This document shows, in pieces, positions 1 through 10,863 of a stretch of DNA of 64,000 nt; position 1 is the first letter of the stretch, and every line of letters starts with the position of its first letter. This DNA comes from Albifimbria verrucaria (Eukaryota; Ascomycota; Sordariomycetes; Hypocreales; Stachybotryaceae), in assembly GCA_020081605.1 (NCBI GenBank), contig JAHREC010000016.1:372001-436000 (forward strand). Direction: 5' to 3'. The position numbers and the translations under genes are program-made. The notes under the pieces were generated by a model, which ran no database searches, was not told the DNA's origin, and saw nothing but the letters and a program-made list of their open reading frames with translations.

Positions 1-539
1 CTACTTTGCCCTTCTTGCTGGGGATTCTATGAGCAGCGCAAAGAAGATGATGTGCTTGAACGCATGAAGCGTGAGAATGGGTTCACCTCACCACGCACTT
101 TTGCCAGCATCAGTGACGAGGAACTGGATTCATTTGACGCAGTATTCATACCTGGTGGCCATGCACCACTGAGCGATCTTGGTGACAACGCAGAGTTAGG
201 TCGAATCCTGCTACATTTCCACAACAAAAAGAAACCAACCGGCGCAATCTGTCATGGGCCATATGCATTCCTTAGTACGAAATATAGCGGTGATGGAGCG
301 TTTGCCTACAAAGACTACAAGATTAGCAGCTGGAGCGACGCGGAGGAGAAAGTTATGGAGACGATGCTTGGTGGTGAGATTCCAAAGGTGGAGTCGGCAT
401 TGAAGGACGCTGGTGCAATCATGGTCGAAGGTGTCAAGGAAAAGCTTGGCTATATCACGGTTGACAGGGAGGTAGTGTCCGGTGGCAATCCTCTGGCAGC
501 TAACTCCTTGGGGAGCAAATGTTGAAGATGTTGGAATAG
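1..539 (+). CDS. DJ-1/PfpI (Hsp31-like) family protein, 5' partial
   Basis: The reading frame is open from base 1, so the N-terminus lies outside the window. The protein has the class I glutamine-amidotransferase-like fold of fungal DJ-1/PfpI proteins: the strand and turn FDAVFIPGGHAP, then the nucleophile elbow GAICHGP, whose Cys is the predicted reactive residue. Family members act as glyoxalase III or chaperone-like stress proteins; which applies here is not visible. The frame stops at 525 just after NSLGSK, but family members continue with a short LL.ML tail. One extra T near 521-523 would give that tail and a stop at 537-539, so a one-base slip is likely. There is no signal peptide in the visible part; a cytosolic location is inferred. 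Confidence 0.8.
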
Positions 540-675
540 TGGCTGTCACAGGATTGATACGTGATAGGAATGATATATTTTATTCTCTATTATTCTTACT
601 CAATTTCTCAAGACTCCGTGACTAGTGACTGCCGTAGCTAAGCTGGCTGATGAAGTTCCAAAAACATTCATCCTC

Positions 676-1668
676 TTAAACCCGACCAAGAATTGACACT
701 AACATATCCTCGATTCTAGTGGCCACAAAACTTGGATTATCAGCTTGAATGAAATGACCTGCTTCAGGTGCCTGCACAGGACCTCTGGCACGTTCTTGGA
801 CAGTAAGCTTGGCTAGCCCCTCGTTGTAGCGATGCCAGTACGGGTTCATGTAACTATCAATTACCTCAACCGGAATTTTGAGGTCTCGATATGAAGACTC
901 GGCGAAAGTCCTGAAATCGTGGCCGATTACATCCACAAACATTGGCTCATCACCGTATCCTACCAAGCATGGCGCATCAGACCGCGGGAGAAGTTTTATG
1001 AGGTTTCTGCGGCTTAGGCCTTCCTTGCTCCCAATGCTAGGGTGAAATATGCTGCCCATTTTTCGACGTGCCTCTCGGAGATTCTCTGGGTTGACTCCAT
1101 TGGGCAATTTTATGCCATTGAAGTCCTCGGCATCAGGATCGGGAAATATGGAGACGAAATCCGTGTCTGTCAAAGTACTGTCGAGGAACACCGCACCGGC
1201 TAGAGTGCCTGGATATGTCGATGCATAAAGCCGAATAATAGAACAGCCGATAGAGTTGCCCACCATCAGCAATGGCAACTGCTGAGCCGTGGCGACGCCC
1301 ATCTTCTCTGTAAGAATTTGGGTAACAAGTTGATGCAAATCCGCTACCACGGCCATGCAATCATGTGCGTGGGACGGATCCTCCGCATGTTCGTCTGCGG
1401 GGTCACGATCCTCAGTCTTGCCTTGCCCGAAGCGGTCGTAAGTCAGAATCGCTGGTGTGAATCCATGATCCAGGTCTTGAAATTTACGTATAGCTTGCTC
1501 CCATCCCAACTGAGGCATGCCCAAGCCGTTGACAAAAACGATGAGAATCGAACTGCTATGAGGTGGGGTTGGGAGGATCAAGTTGAAGCATAGCTGGGAG
1601 GTAGGCTTAGTCTTCAAGCGAATAAAGTCATAGGAAAAATGCGTTTGCTGATTAGTTTCCGAGCTCAT
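676..1668 (-). CDS. alpha/beta hydrolase, intact single exon
   Basis: This is a 330-residue intronless protein with no visible signal peptide. It shows the alpha/beta hydrolase plan: an oxyanion-hole turn VNGLG near residues 46-50, the nucleophile elbow GNSIG (Ser139, a variant of GxSxG), and a late histidine in EAGHFIQ (His305). An FLDS segment near 161-164 or later acids could supply the triad Asp. The substrate cannot be told; related fungal proteins include epoxide hydrolase-like and esterase-like enzymes. It is one of the few clean reading frames in the window. It converges on the DJ-1 gene, with about 135 bp between their 3' ends. Confidence 0.85.
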   Translation of the reverse strand: MSSETNQQTHFSYDFIRLKTKPTSQLCFNLILPTPPHSSSILIVFVNGLGMPQLGWEQAIRKFQDLDHGFTPAILTYDRFGQGKTEDRDPADEHAEDPSHAHDCMAVVADLHQLVTQILTEKMGVATAQQLPLLMVGNSIGCSIIRLYASTYPGTLAGAVFLDSTLTDTDFVSIFPDPDAEDFNGIKLPNGVNPENLREARRKMGSIFHPSIGSKEGLSRRNLIKLLPRSDAPCLVGYGDEPMFVDVIGHDFRTFAESSYRDLKIPVEVIDSYMNPYWHRYNEGLAKLTVQERARGPVQAPEAGHFIQADNPSFVATRIEDMLVSILGRV

Positions 1669-2214
1669 GATGGAAAGTTTTGCTGAAAGTCAATGAAAAA
1701 TGAGGAAGCACCAGCGAGCATGTTCATGTTGGGGAGATGAAGCACTAGAAATAAGCTGTGACTGACAGCCCAACGTTGAGTAGTGCTTACGTGGGCCTTG
1801 AAGCTTTCGGTCAATCAGCCTGGTGTTTGTGTCTCTTGGGCACCAAAGTAGGGATTGCCACATAGTAATATCAACATCAGACTTCAGCGCATCTGAAACA
1901 CGGGCTGTCTACTTTCACACACGGACGCATCAAGCTGCTGCCCAAGGTTCAGCAGATTGAAGCGGCCCGCCCACTCCAACTCCTCCAGAGAGTCGTTTTC
2001 TCCGTCTAGCCTTCTAGAACCGCTTTCCAGGGGCATATCACGTGAGACCCATATCAAATGTGGCTCAGCACTGCACTCAGACAAGGGAGAGATCTGCTAA
2101 CACCGCCATCGACTACAGATAACCACCCCTTATCCCAAACCAGGAAGATTCCTTCTTGGAGAAAAAACAGAAAACAATTGTGAGTATAGCGCAGCCAAGA
2201 GTCTCCATATCGCA
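1669..2214. other. intergenic, divergent promoter region
   Basis: About 550 bp separate the divergent starts of the hydrolase (minus) and the DUF7730-like gene (plus). Short ORFs here have no recognisable domain. I see no repeat or RNA gene; it presumably holds both promoters. Confidence 0.5.
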
Positions 2215-3516
2215 ATGCCGCGCAATCTGGGTGACGTGGTAAGGAGTGCGGTTCAGAAGGTGAAATACCGCCCTGATCCAGAAAGTAGCCGTGGATCTTT
2301 CTATACCAATATCGATCCAGATCCGTATCTACCTGAGCAACGACCTCGCCCAATCACACCGACAGAAAGCCATGCACACTGCGTACAAACATGTTTCTTG
2401 TTTTCCAAACTCCCCGCAGAAATTCGCCGAGACATCCTCATACTTGCATTTGGCAGCAGAACTGTTCACATGCATCTGATCAACGAACACCCGGTTGTCA
2501 GTGGAGCAACTCAAGGGAGCCATTTGTATAAATCCACCAATAGTGGAATTGGCCTGAGGGTTGACAATGAAATACCTAAACGTTGGATTTGGAACGGCTG
2601 TGTCTGCCAACGAAACCGTCCACCTGCTGCTTCAATCAAAGCTGAAGAGTGGACAAGCCACTGGCTTGGGCCCTGGGCTGACAAATGTCTGGATGCCCGC
2701 CTCAAATACTCTCCGGAACCTCGGTCACAGTGGCCAAAGAGATACCATATAGGTGTTATGGGATGGCTTCTGTCTTGCAGACAAGCGTAAGTTGCGATCT
2801 CACTCAGATTGCAGACCGCGCTGATACAATGGCAGCTACCTCGAGGGCATCGATGTATTGTATAAGACAAACACGATCCAGATCCAAGGCAACTTCCTGG
2901 TTTCTAATATTCACAAAATGATCCTACCGCAAAGGCTTGCTTCAATATCCTATCTTGAGCTCAATTTGAGAGCGGCTTTCGATGACGAAACTGATCGAAC
3001 TGAATCCCACAGTCTTGAGTTCGCAACCTTCTCTGCCTTAGGGAACATACTGGATTTCATGCCGGCATTAAAACGAATGCTGTTGTCAATCAGGATTCCA
3101 CAGATTCTTGGCGATCAATGGCTCCCTCAAGTTTACAATGGCGTCTTGAAATCTGTGGACCAGTTTTGCAAAGACAGCCTAGGAAGAGATGTTAACTTTG
3201 AGGTTCCTCTCACATTAGCCCTTCCTAGTGCCGCAGTTTTACCTATGAAAAAGCGGCAAAGAGTCATAGCTCCGAGTGTGACACGTCAAAGCCCTTTCTT
3301 TTATGGCGAACATTTGACGAAGGGAATACATTGACGCAGTTGCGTTACAGTACATATCCAAAGGCGCCATTTAAGCTTGTTGACTCTGGACACTTGACTA
3401 GCGAAAACCAGTCAAGTGTGGGTTACTGGATTATGGAGGGTTTGCAACCCAGTCCTGACGCCGCAACTGGTCATCATCAACATGTATTTTACCCTGCATT
3501 CGACATTTCTACATGA
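2215..3516 (+). CDS. DUF7730-like fungal protein, one intron and one frame slip
   Basis: Exons are 2215-2786 and 2836-3516. The 49-bp intron (gtaagt...ggcag) is fixed by the family block SCRQ|AYLEGIDVLY, which reads through the junction. The N-terminal half carries KLPAEIRRDIL, the F-box-like segment typical of DUF7730 proteins common in ascomycetes. Function is unknown; some relatives are described as F-box-like. The first frame ends at 3334, but conserved-looking sequence (LLWRTFDEGN, later GYWIMEGL) continues in another frame to a stop at 3514-3516. One extra T in the T4 run at 3237-3240 joins the two, so the protein is probably about 417 residues. The start ATG at 2215 is the first in frame. 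Confidence 0.65.
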
Positions 3517-4818
3517 GCTATATGGCTATGTATAAAAGCTTCTATGAAAATGGAGCAGATTGACAAGTCTGGACTTGATGATTCGGTATGCTAACAGAAG
3601 ATGATCCTCTATCTTCAACGAATCTAAGACAACAAACGATGTTTGATCCTACAGATCTTGTGAAGTATGAGACTGAAATAGATGTTTCATGTGGAGTAAA
3701 GTGCACCATTCCGAAGTTCGACATATCTACAATTTTTGAAGCTTCTAGAGAAGCTCTTTACACACCGCCTGGAGGCTTTAATACCATGTTGTACATTTGA
3801 GAGTTGGAGAACCCTGCGTTTCGAATCTGGAGGCTTATTTAGGGAATCAGGGATGTTTTCAGAGGCACAAGAGCCTACCCTGTACTTCAGGACAGCTAAT
3901 CCGAACGAGATTACGGGCGATATATAAGTAGGGGCGTTGCTCCTCGCTGCTAGGATTCTTCAGAGATTAATCTACTCACGACTGCACCCCAAAGTCTCTT
4001 TTCTCCGTTGTAGCAAGCCCACCACACTGACAGGCGTTTAGGAGTGAATATAGCCAGCCCGATTTAGGTCTGTAACATAGATCACTATTCTTGTGGTGTG
4101 GACAAACAACGAAGCTACTCCTGTTTCTCCCTTACCGTGGCCACAATTTACGTGATTTGATTGCCACCATTCGCAAGGGGTCTCAATTTACACTGTGCTC
4201 TGATCACTATCATAAACCTACATGTTTCTCCCGCAATGTTAAGACATGTTGCGATGGTAGAACAAGGGCAAAACTTGACACCCGGATGCTAGTAGTAGAT
4301 TTGTGACTTACATGGCTGGATTTGTTGAATACTGGAATAATTTTCCTAGATTCCCTACACGCTACAGTAGGCCTGGTTCCGGAATGGAACCGCGCACCGA
4401 TGCAATAAAACCAACCTTGGATATGGAGCAACTTGCACCACACATTACACCAATAACCCTAGTCTGTAACTGAATGCTAGTATATTGAGCTCTCAAATTC
4501 ACATTCGGATATGGCGAGTATTTGAAAGCCTTGAAAGAAGAGCCATGGAAGCCTCCATATATCTGACGAGAAGCTGTAAAGCAACGTTGAAACATTTCAT
4601 ATCAGTCTGCAACGCCCCAAATCTCAGCTCTGTTATTGGGTTGTTGGTGAGAAGAATTATCAAGGACTCACATGTAGAAATGTTCAAGTATTGCGTTTAA
4701 AATCGCCAAATCACTCTGATTAGCTTACAGCTTACGAACAAGCCAGCAGCTCTCTCATCATCAATTGATGGCCCATGGCCATACGCAGCCTGAATCAAGC
4801 AGCGTTAATGCCAGAACT

Positions 4819-4868
4819 CCCCAGTTTCTTTCCCCGCATCCTACCCGGAAGCCCCTCCTGTTCCCCGC
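4819..4868 (-). promoter_or_regulatory. cluster of three CreA/Cre1-type motifs
   Basis: Three matches to the carbon catabolite repressor consensus SYGGRG lie within 50 bp on the minus strand: CCCCAG at 4819-4824, CCCCGC at 4832-4837 and CCCCGC at 4863-4868 as read on plus. They are about 650-700 bp upstream of the alpha-galactosidase start. Single matches are common by chance; the clustering and the target gene give the only support. Confidence 0.35.
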
Positions 4869-4990
4869 CAGCAATAAACGCTCAACACTCGACACCCATC
4901 TTCCCGACCAGCCACACTTTATATACCAACGTATTTGCGTGATGATGGAAGCTAGTTTGTTGAGTCGCTAAATCCTAAGCATCTTTGAAG

Positions 4991-5007
4991 CGGAATGTCT
5001 CATTCCG
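4991..5007. promoter_or_regulatory. CGG-N11-CCG palindrome (Gal4/CLR-2-type site)
   Basis: CGG at 4991-4993 and CCG at 5005-5007 flank exactly 11 bases, and the palindrome extends to CGGAATG/CATTCCG. CGG-N11-CCG is the classic Gal4 site and is also reported for the cellulase regulator CLR-2. It lies about 510 bp upstream of the alpha-galactosidase ATG. Binding is inferred. Confidence 0.4.
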
Positions 5008-5518
5008 ACCCTTGGAGAAAGCCACCTAGAAGAATTCTTGATCTTGGGGTAGATTCCGAAAATCACTGACGACAAAACAGCAATCTTACCTCCCTTTCGG
5101 GGCCCTGCTTACCCACATACAGCGACCGGAAGCCCAAGACCCGTTGTGTTCTTCACCTCATTCCCACTGCTCCTCTTCCCTCGGGCTCTCGCTGTATTGT
5201 CGACCTGCCAAGCCCAAGTTTCCTGCCAATCATAGGGTCCAGCATGTTCCTTCACGCATATATCATAAGTTTTCTACTCCAAAAGCAGTTCAAATGTGCA
5301 TGGATTCTCCAATTTTCATGCTCGAGTGATTTTGTGGCAGCAAACCCCAAGATCGTCATGCAGAAGCTTTTAGCCACACCGAATAGCTGCGAGTAAACCA
5401 TTGCGGCTTGCCATATGGCACCCAATTCTTTCCATCTCCCTCGTCTATTTAAATCGACATTTGGACATTTCTCCTAATGCATTCTCTTCTTCATTCAATT
5501 GACGAGAATTCGCTCACA

Positions 5519-7031
5519 ATGCGCGCTGATTTAGCGTTTGTGGTGCCCTCACTGGCCATTGGCGCCAGCGCTCTTGTGAGCTCTGATGGCACAGGCCGTC
5601 TTCCTGCCTTGGGTTGGAATTCATGGAACGAATACGGCTGTGACATAAACGAGACGGTATTCCTGCGAGTTGCAGAACTCTTTGTGGAACTTGGTTTAAA
5701 AGATGCAGGGTATGAATACGTGAATATTGATGATTGCTGGAGCGATAAAGAAAAGCGACGAGATAGCGAGACAGGCAGGATCATTGTTGATACTAAAAAG
5801 TTCCCTCATGGCATTGAAGGAGTGGCGCAAGAAGTTCATGCCAAAGGGCTGAAGCTGGGTATTTATTCGGATGCCGGTATGTGTTGTCACCCGTCCTTTG
5901 ATCTATGTGTGCAACGTGTTTAACATCTGGAAGGCACACTTACTTGCGGAGGCTTCGAAGGCTCCTTGGGCCATGAGGATGTTGATGCAGAGACGTTTGC
6001 TAGCTGGGGCATTGATTGTGAGTAACTCTTATCGAAATAAGGTCCATTGATAACACACACTCATCATTTAATAGATCTCAAGTACGACAACTGCAACTAC
6101 CCAGAAGAGTGGGAGGATGAGTATCCGTATTGGCCTGAATCACTGGATAATGCTATCCCACCACCCGGCTACGACTATGGTACATCCAAGACCGCCACCC
6201 GTTATCGCGCAATGCTTGATGCCCTTCTTGCGCAGAACCGTACTATCCAATATTCCCTTTGCAGCTGGGGCCACGCACATGTTGAGCGTTGGGGCAATGC
6301 TACTGGACACAGCTGGCGTATGTTTGGTGATATATATCCCGAGTGGGCAGGCAAGTTCCAGTGGAGCTGGGGACTCATGCCTATATTGAACCAAGCCGCA
6401 CGCCATTGGAACGATACCGGTTTCTGGGGCCACAATGACTGGGACATGCTTGAAGTAGGAAATGGAAACTTGACTTTCGAGGAAAGCAGGAGCCATTTCG
6501 CACTATGGGCAGCCTTGAAAAGCCCGTTAATAATTGGGACGAAGCTGGATGGAATTCAAGAAGACATCCTCACCATCTTAAAGAACCCAGAGTTGATTGC
6601 CTTCAACCAAGACGAAACATACTCTGATTCTGTTAGGCCCTTCGGCTTGGATGGCCCTATTGAACCGACCACGCCGGACGTTGAGCACCCGCCAAGCCAT
6701 TGGGTTGGAACATCCATCAGAGGCATCCACGTATTCTTGTTGAACACAGAGGATGCAGGAAAAACATTGGAAATTGCTTTCGACCAAGTTCCAGGTCTTC
6801 GGTCGAGTCACCAGAAGCGGTTTTTGGTACACGACATGTGGACAGGGAAAGACCTAGGTGAATTCGACGAGCACTTTTCGATCAGTGTTAAGAGGCATGA
6901 CACTGCTGCCTTGAGGTTCACAAGTGTAGACGGTAAGGCATTTAGATTGGATCCTTAGGACAATGTTACTAACTGTCATTTCAGGGAAACACCCCAATCC
7001 TAAGTGGACTCCTAAGTCACACTGTGGATGA
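5519..7031 (+). CDS. secreted GH27 alpha-galactosidase
   Basis: Exons 5519-5876, 5934-6017, 6075-6932 and 6985-7031 give 448 residues without any slip. ATG 5519 was chosen over 5477 because it has a good context (CACAATG) and begins a signal peptide (MRADLAFVV...). The mature protein opens with the GH27 hallmark [10 protein letters not shown]. The nucleophile Asp is in LKYDNC (residue 152) and the acid/base Asp in NDWDMLEVG (about residue 271). Introns 1 and 2 interrupt conserved blocks (SDAG|TLTC and GID|YLKYDN), which fixes their borders. The last intron has a textbook ttactaac branch site; without it the frame would stop at 6958. It hydrolyses terminal alpha-1,6-galactose from galactomannan or raffinose-type sugars outside the cell. 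CLR-2-like and CreA-like sites lie upstream. Confidence 0.93.
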
Positions 7032-7375
7032 GAAACTTATTGACTCAGAATGGAGCGCTTGGAACCTATCTAACCTGTGTAGAGAGGGTACTCTAACGCT
7101 TTACAATGAAGACAACAGCGAGCTGTCGATGATGTCCTGGCTAAACAAACAGATCAAGTATACAAACTTGATGATGTTATGTTGTATAAGTGAGGTGATC
7201 TGTAGATCTTGACAGCGGACTCACAATCTTAAAAGAGATTGCTCAATTCTCTCAGTCAGAAGTGCAACAAAATGTGAAGACAATATCGAAGTAAACTATA
7301 ATCTCCTCTGCTTTTTCATTTTTGAAATGGCCAGGCCACTGGCTTAGTTGATCTGTAGTTCGCAGAATACCTCAA
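7032..7375. other. intergenic between convergent genes
   Basis: About 340 bp hold the 3' ends of GH27 and the pectate lyase. I see no gene or repeat here. Confidence 0.5.
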
Positions 7376-10031
7376 TCACTGCGCACTAGATGCACCCTGA
7401 AAAATCGCGATTCCGTATGTCCTAGTCCAAGTCGAACCTTGTGTATCCTTAATAGTGACTTTGAAGTGATCGATTCCAGTCCCGTTGGCCTTGTACGTGG
7501 CCTTATTGCCGCTAATAGTCACAGTTCCTTTAGAAGCGCCAGTGACAGTAAACGTAGGGTTGATATAACCGGCTGCAAGCTCCTTGAACAAATCAATAGT
7601 GACACTGCCAGAGGGCTCGACAAACTTGTGCGGTTCAGCCATGAAGTTGATGTAACCCTCAACAGGTGTCCATCCATCGCCTCCAGTAGAGCCATCCCAC
7701 CAGTCAGCAATGCCATCATTATTGGCGTCCCAGCTGGAGACACGGCTAACGGTTGGGAAATTTTCAAGGCCGCCACAGTCGTTCTCGTGGTCGATGAGAC
7801 CGGGCTTGCCGCTTACAGAACCTTTATACTTGGCAGTTCCGGTGAGAGTTTCCTGTACAATACGAGCATCATGGTCATCCTGGACAGGTTGGCTCTGCCC
7901 CGAATCCGAGAGAACACGCTTGTAGGCTTCAGGGGCATCCTGCCACTCAACTTGGGGATCGAAGAATCTTTTGGAGTTAGCAATTCCTAGAATTTTTAGG
8001 CAAACCAGGAGAATAACCTACGGCTGGTTGAAGAAGCGTTGGTATGTCGGCGCCGGCTTGAAGCTCTCCCGAGCCCAGCATGCAATCTTGGAGGTTGTTG
8101 TAGTTCCTTGGCCTACATATTGCACTGAGTTCTGGTCAAAAATGCCAGGCATCTGGTTCTTGTAGCAATAATAGTGGAGGGTTCCTTCAAAATCATTTTC
8201 GTAGTCGGCCACCATAGAGTACGTTAATTTGCTCGCCGGGCCCTGCTTGTACGTATTTCCGACAAAATTGACCTCATGCTGGCTTCCATCCGTAACTCGC
8301 CCACCTATTCTGTCAGCACAAAGAGCAAGAAACTGGCTGATGATACCTACCGAAGTTGTAAACGACATTGTTTCGTAGATCCAGGCGACCCGTAAAGGTA
8401 TTATTCGCATCGAGTTGGCCACCCATGCTCCAGCTCCTCCCCTCTGCATGTGCAATCAGGTTATGGTGGAAAGATCCCACATCGCCACTAATTGTGGCTG
8501 CATATCCGTGAGCAGTGCCTGCTGGGTAGTTCTGATGGCCTGCGACGTTTAGAGGCTCCGAGATCATGTTGCGCTGGAAGGTGATATTGTAGGCTCCGCG
8601 AGACGAGAAGCTCTCGTCAATCCCCACCCCTGTAGGTTTTAGCAAGATCCCCGAGGAGCGATACTTGACGTACCATAGAGCATCGGTCAAAAATACAATG
8701 ATTAGAGCCTGCCATCCCCATACCATCGACTGTCTGACCCGAAAGTCTTCCTGGCCGGACTTTGAAGTGACGAAAGATGACATCTGTGGCACCCGAGAGG
8801 CCGATAGGCCACCCTCTAACAGCAATACCCTTGCCCGGCGCTGTCTGCCCGGCCACAGTCACGTATTGGTCCGAGACTGTCATACGACTGGTGGTAATAA
8901 TGACACCGCCTACATCAAAAATCACAATCCTAGGGCCCCTCAAAACACTGAGCGCGTAGCGAAGCGTGCCTGGGTTTGAGTTGTCTGCCAACGAAGTCAC
9001 TTTGATCACCTTTCCACCACGACCACCACGCGCCCAACGACCTAGAACATGTTAGTTGAAATTGTAAAATACCACCAGCCGGACATACCCCATCCCTCAG
9101 CACCGGGAAAAGCTAGTTGCGCACAACAAAACATGAACACTCGACCGGGATATGTCGTGTCCCCGGAAATGACATCTACACGCCAGTAAAATGTGTCCAT
9201 CTTGTTGGCAGTGACCTTAGTACTTGTCGATGTCAGGCCCGCAGCAACACTTTGAAGCGAGCCAGGTGACGTGCCAAAATAGACATTATAGATTGGGGAC
9301 AAAACCGAGGCGGCTCGCCATGACAGAGTAGGCGAGATTGTTCCGACTCGTTCATCTCGGTGTAATGGTGAAGGAAATTTGACCTGCTGCGACAGGTTCG
9401 GAGAGTCGATTTCGAAGCCGTTGATATAAACTTTATTGTTGCCGCCTTTAGGAGTAAAGACAAAAGTAACAGTCTGAGTGCTTGAAGTTACAGTGAATGA
9501 TACATAAGCGGACCCAGATTCCCATAAATTGTCCTTGCGAATAGTCTGGGCGATGTTTGAAGCGACTGTTTTACCATCAACGGTAACAGTGAGAGTAGCT
9601 GCTTGACTAGCTTGCAACTTATACCAGGAATTGTGGAACGACAGTAGCGTATGGTCACCGGCGGGCAGGCCCTTAATTGTCAAGGTAATGGGTGCGACGC
9701 TTGTTGTGTCAACAGTAACACCTTCAGCGATGAGGCGCTCGCCCATGGATGCCACCATGCGGGTATAGATGATCTTATGGTAGGCTCCGTCCAGCTCATA
9801 ATTACCTGCCGATAAACCAAAAGTGTAGCTGCCCAAAGTTGCCGAGGCGCTTTTGCTTCCTTCGGTGATTGTCCATAAGTTATAGTCCAAGTCCTCTACC
9901 GCTCGAACACTACTTGGATTAATCCGAACGCGGAATGGCGAAGATAGAGCTCCGCGTTCAACTAGAGGTGAAGAAGCCGCGGATAGGGCCCCAACCAAGC
10001 CAAATACCACTGCAAGTTGAGCGAAATGCAT
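7376..10031 (-). CDS. secreted multidomain pectate lyase (PL1-type beta-helix) with bacterial-style modules
   Basis: Exons, in coding order: 10031-9089, 9041-8670 (or 8674), 8629-8351, 8304-8022, 7967-7376; about 822 residues. Order of parts: signal peptide, a beta-sandwich/CBM-like region (residues ~30-210), an FN3-like module ending YWRVDVISG, then the lyase domain opening AFPGAEGWG and GGRGGKV, with IVIFDVGG and VRPGRLSG blocks of right-handed beta-helix lyases. After the lyase comes a calcium-loop motif DANNDGIADWW followed by DGWTPVEGY, and a C-terminal Ig-like domain. This arrangement is typical of bacterial pectate lyases. Intron 2 is awkward: the strong donor gtacgt at 8673 breaks frame, while a weak gtcaag donor at 8669 keeps it. 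An extra G in the run at 8622-8629 would instead give the family motif CSMGWGIDE with the strong donor. Confidence 0.82.
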
Positions 10032-10863
10032 AATGGACGATAGGTCCTAGCCTGTGAATGGCCCTGTATGCAAGTCTTGAGACATAACCTACTGTATTGG
10101 CGGCCTGGATGGCACCTCGATATATACCACAATGGGTGCCTCATCTTTTCGAATTTCGCGGTATTGAGCGACGACCGGGAAATTTCCCCATCAAGCTGCG
10201 TAATGTGAAAGAAGTGATTACCTACAATTAATCCTCCACACAGAATGTCATCCGAGTGGTTGTAGATCGATTTATCCGTCGGGGTACTGCGCAACTCCTT
10301 CCCTTTATGCCCAAATTCGGAGAGTGGTAGCTTTTGATAGGTACACCGTTTCAGATCACCCGACGGATTTAAAAGGTTTAGTTACTTCGGTCCAGCCGAT
10401 TCTCTTTCACAGAGTGAGACTCCATGTTTTTACTAAGAGCTTTAACTGGTTACGAGCCACTGAGAGTTGTTTGAATGATTAAATCTTCTTAATATACTAG
10501 TATGTCTGTGCGCAAAGCACTCAGGTCCCTGATGTAAAGCACAAGGCACTGAACTGAGATGTTCAGAATTGCGTATCTTAAGGTTATTAACCTGTGAACT
10601 CGGTTAAGGGAACCCAGACAGATATGAAGACAGTTGTTGAAATGTTGACCTGGACCTGGTGTTATTGGACAGGTTGCGTGAAGTTCTTGACAATGTAGTA
10701 GCTGTCCTCAAAGGATTCGTTGCGGCTTTGTTGTGTATGACCTAGCCTAAACTCAGTATTAAGAAGAAATGCCTCAAAATTACGAGGAACCTTCAGGTCG
10801 TATCCCCTTACTATGCACAGATTTATTGAGACTATGGAAGAAATTTCTAGTACGGTCGTTCGT
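10032..10863. other. intergenic, pectate lyase promoter side
   Basis: About 830 bp between the lyase start and the 3' end of the next minus-strand gene. I see no domain-bearing ORF and no obvious repeat. Confidence 0.5.

Larger units (their letters stand above)
3517..5518. other. 2-kb gene-poor region upstream of GH27
   Basis: No convincing coding region. The ORFs at 3588-3927 and 4091-4971 are short and lack recognisable domains. The right half is the probable promoter of the alpha-galactosidase and holds the sites listed separately. A TATTTAAAT TATA-like stretch lies near 5450, about 65 bp before the chosen ATG. Confidence 0.5.
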
